From Biscogniauxia marginata (lineage: Eukaryota; Ascomycota; Sordariomycetes; Xylariales; Xylariaceae): a DNA stretch of 64,000 bases. Shown piece by piece: positions 59,987 to 64,000 of this stretch. The stretch covers positions 62,001 through 126,000 of the forward strand of contig MU404154.1 of assembly GCA_022695795.1 (NCBI GenBank), given 5' to 3'. A model generated the notes under the pieces. It saw only the letters and a list, made by a program, of their open reading frames with translations. It searched no databases and had not been told where the DNA came from. Both the position numbers and the translations under genes were made by a program. Within the stretch, counting starts at the first letter, position 1. Every line of letters starts with the position of its first letter.

Positions 59987-61195
59987 GGTTCGCGATTTAG
60001 TGCGTATTCTATTAGTGTGCGTCCGGGTTCGCCCAATGCATAGGTGTGCTAGTTAGTTATTTAATAGGGATATATGTACCTTTGGGCCATGACGAAGTGA
60101 TACACAACATTTGTTCTACAGAAACCTTCGTTTGCATTTCGCCAGGAATTTCGGCTGCTTTTGAGTTTGTTTATTTGCATGGCTTGAGCTGATATGCAAC
60201 TCAAGGGGCATCTGCAAAGTCTAATCCAAACCCGTGCAACGCAGAGAATATACCCGGTAAGTGGATACCTTAGGTAGGTAAACTGTATGTATGTAAGATA
60301 TGAATAGTGTCTCAAGTGGAGAATGAGGATAATTGGAGGTAAGTGATCGACGATTATCAACCTATGTATACCCCTGACTCCTCATTAAAACCATAGCAGG
60401 TTTTATCCTTCACTGGGGGAGGCTGCATTGTGGATGGAAAGAAACTGAAACTTGTAAAGAGACACGATAGCACGTCTAACCTAAGTTCTCACGCACACTC
60501 CGCTTCTAAATGGATATAAGGTCATTGTGTGATTTCAAATATGCCACAATTGGCCTATCAAGTAAGATTTTGATGAATTGGAGTCAACTTCTGCAAGATC
60601 GGTACTCCACGTAATAATATAACAGCTCCTCTGGCAGACTGGCTAGTCTGCTCGTTTGTGCGTACGAAAGGGCGAATGGTATGGCTAGGCGACCAAGCCG
60701 TAGCATAGAACCCTCGTGCTTCAAAGCCGTGGTATTTTTATATTGGTTCCATGCTGTAGTTCATAACCTCACGGTTCATGTAGGGAGGTAGCATGATCCG
60801 AAAACGACGTCGGCGTGAAGAGCCAGAGTATACTGCTGTGATATATTATAAAACCACTATCATAATACACACTCCTCTATTTCATACGTAGGAGAATATT
60901 TGCTATGAGAGTAAACATTTAAACGATCTTAGTGTGTTATATTAACTTATAAGTAAAATGTGTATAAGCGGTCTTTTTATTTATTCCTATCGCAGTCTTA
61001 ACAGTTTATCTGGAGACGGGGCTCTAGTATTATTCATCTAGTGTTTAACTATAGCGAGATAGGAGGAAAGAAGGAAAGAGACACTAAATTACATGGGGGA
61101 ATCCTGCTTTCATCCTTTCGGTCCGGCTATAACGAGTGTGGGACTGCCGCGGCAGGCAGCGCTTGGCAACACGGGATAAGTGGATCCCGTGACTC
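59987..61195. other. intergenic region leading into the second A+T-rich island
   Basis: No gene. At its right edge are two GC-rich palindromes, CTGCCGCGGCAG (61144-61155) and CACGGGAT/ATCCCGTG (61170-61191), immediately before the sequence turns A+T-rich. Confidence 0.6.
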
Positions 61196-61336
61196 TTCCT
61201 AGCTTTTTATTTCTTTTTAAAGCTGGAAAATTATTTTAATTAAAATTAACTAAGTCGATTATAATAAAAATTAAATTAAAAAATAATTATAAGTTAAAAT
61301 TTTAAAATATTAATTATTTTATAATTATATTTTATT

Positions 61337-61555
61337 AACGTGTTTTATAAACGAATAAACCATATAAGTAAATAAGTTAATTTTTATAATTTTTATAGTT
61401 TTAACTATTAAAAAACATTTATATAATATTAAAATTAATTAATAATTATTATTATTTGAATCATTTTTTTAGTTTTACATTTTAAAAACTAAATATCTTT
61501 TTTATATTAAATATTTAGTTTTTTAACATGTAATTTAAATCGATTAATTTATTAT
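61337..61555 (-). repeat. A+T-rich repeat block, copy D3 (inverted)
   Basis: On the minus strand it reads in the same order as 16350-16602. Plus-strand landmarks are AACGTGTTTTATAAACGAAT at the left, then AACTATTAAAAAACATTTAT, and TTTAGTTTTTTAACATGTAA at the right. It is 45 kb from copies D1 and D2. Confidence 0.7.
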
Positions 61556-62330
61556 AATTTCCGAGTTAAAACCCTTTAAAATTAAAATAGAAAATTAATA
61601 ATAAATAAAATTTAAATTATAAAATACTTTCTTATTTATTATATAAATATTATTAAATGCATTTTCATTTATTATATAAATATATATATTATATTGTTTT
61701 TATTTAATTATTACTTTTTTAAGACCTCTTTTTTTATTAATCGTAATATTATTATTTTTTAATTTATAAAGCTATTTCCTTTTTTTTATTAAATGTTTTT
61801 TTATTTATAATTACTTATTTTTAGTTTTAACGTGTCTTATAAGCGAGTAGGCCACATAAGCGAGTAAGCTGTTACAAACCTAACCTGTTTAAGAGGTTTC
61901 TTATAAGGGTGTTGAGACACGGACCATGGGGATGTTAATAGGATGAAGGATTTGGATGCAACATCATATGACGTGGATCAAAATGAATAAAGTGATTTAA
62001 ACGTATTTATTTAATAGTATAAAATAAATCACTATAAATAAGGTAATCTAAAGGTATCTAACATACTAAAACGAAAGAAATATATAAAAGGAAAATAAGT
62101 ATAAAAAATAGAATTTCCTTTATATTTAGTTATTTATTTTAGTTTCTTAGTTATTAATTTAAAATTATAGTTACTTTTTAATATTATAATGAAAGTACCT
62201 TAAAATCTCTTTAACAAATAAGATATTATAAATTTCTTAAATTAATTTTAATTTATTATTACTTTTAAATTAAGAAAACCTAGTACGTATTTACTTATAA
62301 AGTTAGTTGATTAGGAACATATAAAGAGGT

Positions 62331-62748
62331 TCGTTATATAAGCCACTTAATTTCTTATATAAAATCGACTTTTTTAAAAATTCATAACTTTACGTGTAAA
62401 AACCGTAAAAATGTCGGACCTTTTTTATTAACTATATAATTATATAGTTTAACTAAAAGTAAATTTAAAAAAAGTTAATTTTAAAAAACGCGAAAAAAAA
62501 CGCGTAAAAGCTAAAATCAAAATAAAACGCATAAACCTTTTTACGTATTTCTTTATACATTTTATTTTTAATTTTTTTTAATTTTACTTTTAATTAAACT
62601 TTATAATTATATAACTAAAAAAAAGGTTTAAGATTTTTACGGTTTTTACGCGTAAAGTTATGAATTTTCGAAAAAGTCGATTTTATATGGGAAATTAAGT
62701 GACCCACTCGCTTATATGGCTTACTCGCTTATAAGACACGTTATATAT
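62331..62748. mobile_element. foldback element, copy B
   Basis: The left arm starts near GTTATATAAGCCACTTAATT and contains TATATAAAATCGAC, CATAACTTTACGTGTAAAAA and AACTATATAATTATATAG. The right arm is the reverse complement and ends GCTTACTCGCTTATAAGACA followed by CGTTATATA. The left end lacks the outermost TTATAAGCGAG segment seen on the right, so the element is truncated or diverged there. Confidence 0.75.
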
Positions 62749-63047
62749 TATTATAACTATTATATTATAATAATTAATAACTTAATACGTAAAAATCGGA
62801 TAAATGTTAGATTTTTTTCTTTAATTATATAATTATAAAAAAGGTCCGGGATTTTTCCGACTTTTATATATTAAGTTATTAATATTTAAAAAAAACTTGA
62901 TTTTTAATATAAATATATATAAAATGTATATAAATAATAACTAATAAATTATATAAAAAGAAAAAATGAGCTTTATAAATAAAAAGCTTATAAGTTTTAT
63001 ATATAAACCTTTATCTTTTTTATTTTAATTATTTAAAATTAAAACTT

Positions 63048-63480
63048 ATAACGTGTTTTATATACAAGTAAGTCATATAAGTGAGTAGGCCACTTAATTT
63101 CCCATATAAAATCGACTTTTTTTTTTAAAAATTCATAACTTCGCGCGTAAAAATCGTAAAAGTCCCGGACCTTTTTTTCTAGTTATATAATTATATAAAG
63201 TAACTAAATGTAAAATTGAAAATATTTAAATTTAAATCCTTAATAAAAAGGTTCGTGCGTTTTTTATTAATTTTAGTCTTTACGCGTTTTCTTTTCGCAT
63301 TTCTTGAAATTAATTTTTTCAATTTTACTTTTAGTTAAAATAAATAATTATATAACTAAAGAAAAAGGTCCGAGATTTTTACGATTTCTACGCGTGAAGT
63401 TATGAAATTTTTTTTTTTTTGAAAAAGTCGATTTTATATAAGAAATTAAGTGGCCCACTTGTTTATAAGACATGTTATAT
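63048..63480. mobile_element. foldback element, copy C
   Basis: Starts ATAACGTGTTTTATATACAA, runs through GAGTAGGCCACTTAATTTCC, CATATAAAATCGACTTTTTT and GCGCGTAAAAATCGTAAAAG, and returns in reverse complement to end TGGCCCACTTGTTTATAAGA then CATGTTATAT. Both outer ends are present, 433 bp in all, close to the 443 bp of copy A. It is the least decayed copy by eye, with several CG dinucleotides left. Confidence 0.8.
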
Positions 63481-64000
63481 ATATTAAGTTATTTTAAGTT
63501 ATTTTATTTCCTTTTTAAAGACTTTTATTTTAATATAATTATTAGAATTTTTAATATATTATATAATAATAATTTAAGGAGCATTTCATAAATCAATCCC
63601 TTAGCTTAATATAAAATATTAAATGTTTAATCCCTTATCGCGTTTATTATAATTTTCAGCGGTGTGGATATAAAATACAAGGACAGTCGAGAGACAAGGG
63701 GATATTTTGACGTAAAGCGATCGTTTATCAGTGTACCTTCAGTTCTAAATCTTCGCGCAATAACAAAGTTATCACCTAACCCTTAAGGAGGCTTGAATCG
63801 TAGAATAAGGCGTTTAGCTCTTAAGCAAATACGGAAATAAGGCATAAGGCAATTAAAATCTATGATATCAATAGAAACAAGGACGTAGTATAACAAAGCA
63901 AGACATCCTTCAAGACGGGTTCAATCTCGATAGCTCATAGATGACGGCCTCTTCACCTTGGAGACCGATTATGCCCCTAGTACTGTTAATAGATACACAT

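Larger units (their letters stand above)
61200..63640. repeat. second large A+T-rich island, probably RIP-degraded repeats
   Basis: About 2.4 kb of almost pure A+T with stops in every frame, interrupted by a short normal-composition pocket at about 61880-61985. It carries repeat families also present in the first island: an inverted copy of block D (61337-61555), the motif TTATAAGCGAGTAGGCCACA (about 61840) and two foldback elements (62331-62748, 63048-63480). Normal sequence resumes at about 63650. Confidence 0.85.

Overview
The window looks like nuclear DNA of a filamentous ascomycete (Pezizomycotina, probably Sordariomycetes). Introns are short (about 50-125 nt) with GT..AG ends and CTAAC/CTGAC branch points. 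The gene set is typical of moulds, and there are long A+T-rich blocks that look RIP-degraded (repeat-induced point mutation). The class assignment is inference from protein character; no search was possible. Gene density is low: twelve gene models in 64 kb, separated by intergenic stretches of up to about 5.6 kb that are rich in ACCTACCTAGGTAGGT-like microsatellite sequence.

Layout. 1-3480: no convincing gene. 3498-5930 (-): cobalamin-independent methionine synthase, three coding exons plus a likely 5'UTR intron. 6599-6854: compact foldback MITE with a TA target duplication. 9043-12530 (+): large disordered protein of unknown function. About 13990-17130: A+T-rich island with foldback elements and repeated blocks. 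17909-18414 and 18488-18630: a TIR-bounded segment and a solo LTR. 19566-20223 (+): frataxin. 26002-28307 (+): ankyrin-repeat protein. 29730-30642 (-): DUF3632 protein. 31546-31943 (-): possible 91-residue protein. 34360-35603 (-): aldose 1-epimerase. 36423-37052 (-): Cys/His-rich protein. 38132-38271: second solo LTR with a perfect 5-bp target duplication. 40371-42563 (-): Eme1/Mms4 subunit of the Mus81 nuclease. 48223-53649 (+): 1728-residue kinesin. 56112-57414 (+): TPP riboswitch followed by THI4. 57893-58849 (+): histidine phosphatase with a C-terminal PCNA-interaction motif. 59322-59986 (-): alkyltransferase-like protein ATL1. About 61200-63640: second large A+T-rich island carrying the same repeat families as the first.

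Function. The primary-metabolism genes are methionine synthase, THI4, frataxin (iron-sulphur supply) and aldose epimerase. The genome-maintenance genes are EME1, ATL1 and, by inference, the PIP-box phosphatase, which lies tail to tail with ATL1. The most rewarding items are the complete TPP riboswitch in the THI4 leader, whose P5 strand is complementary to a nearby 5' splice site; the phosphatase with a PIP-box; the solo LTR pair; and the foldback family shared by the A+T-rich islands. I did not find a clearly undescribed defence or mobile system.
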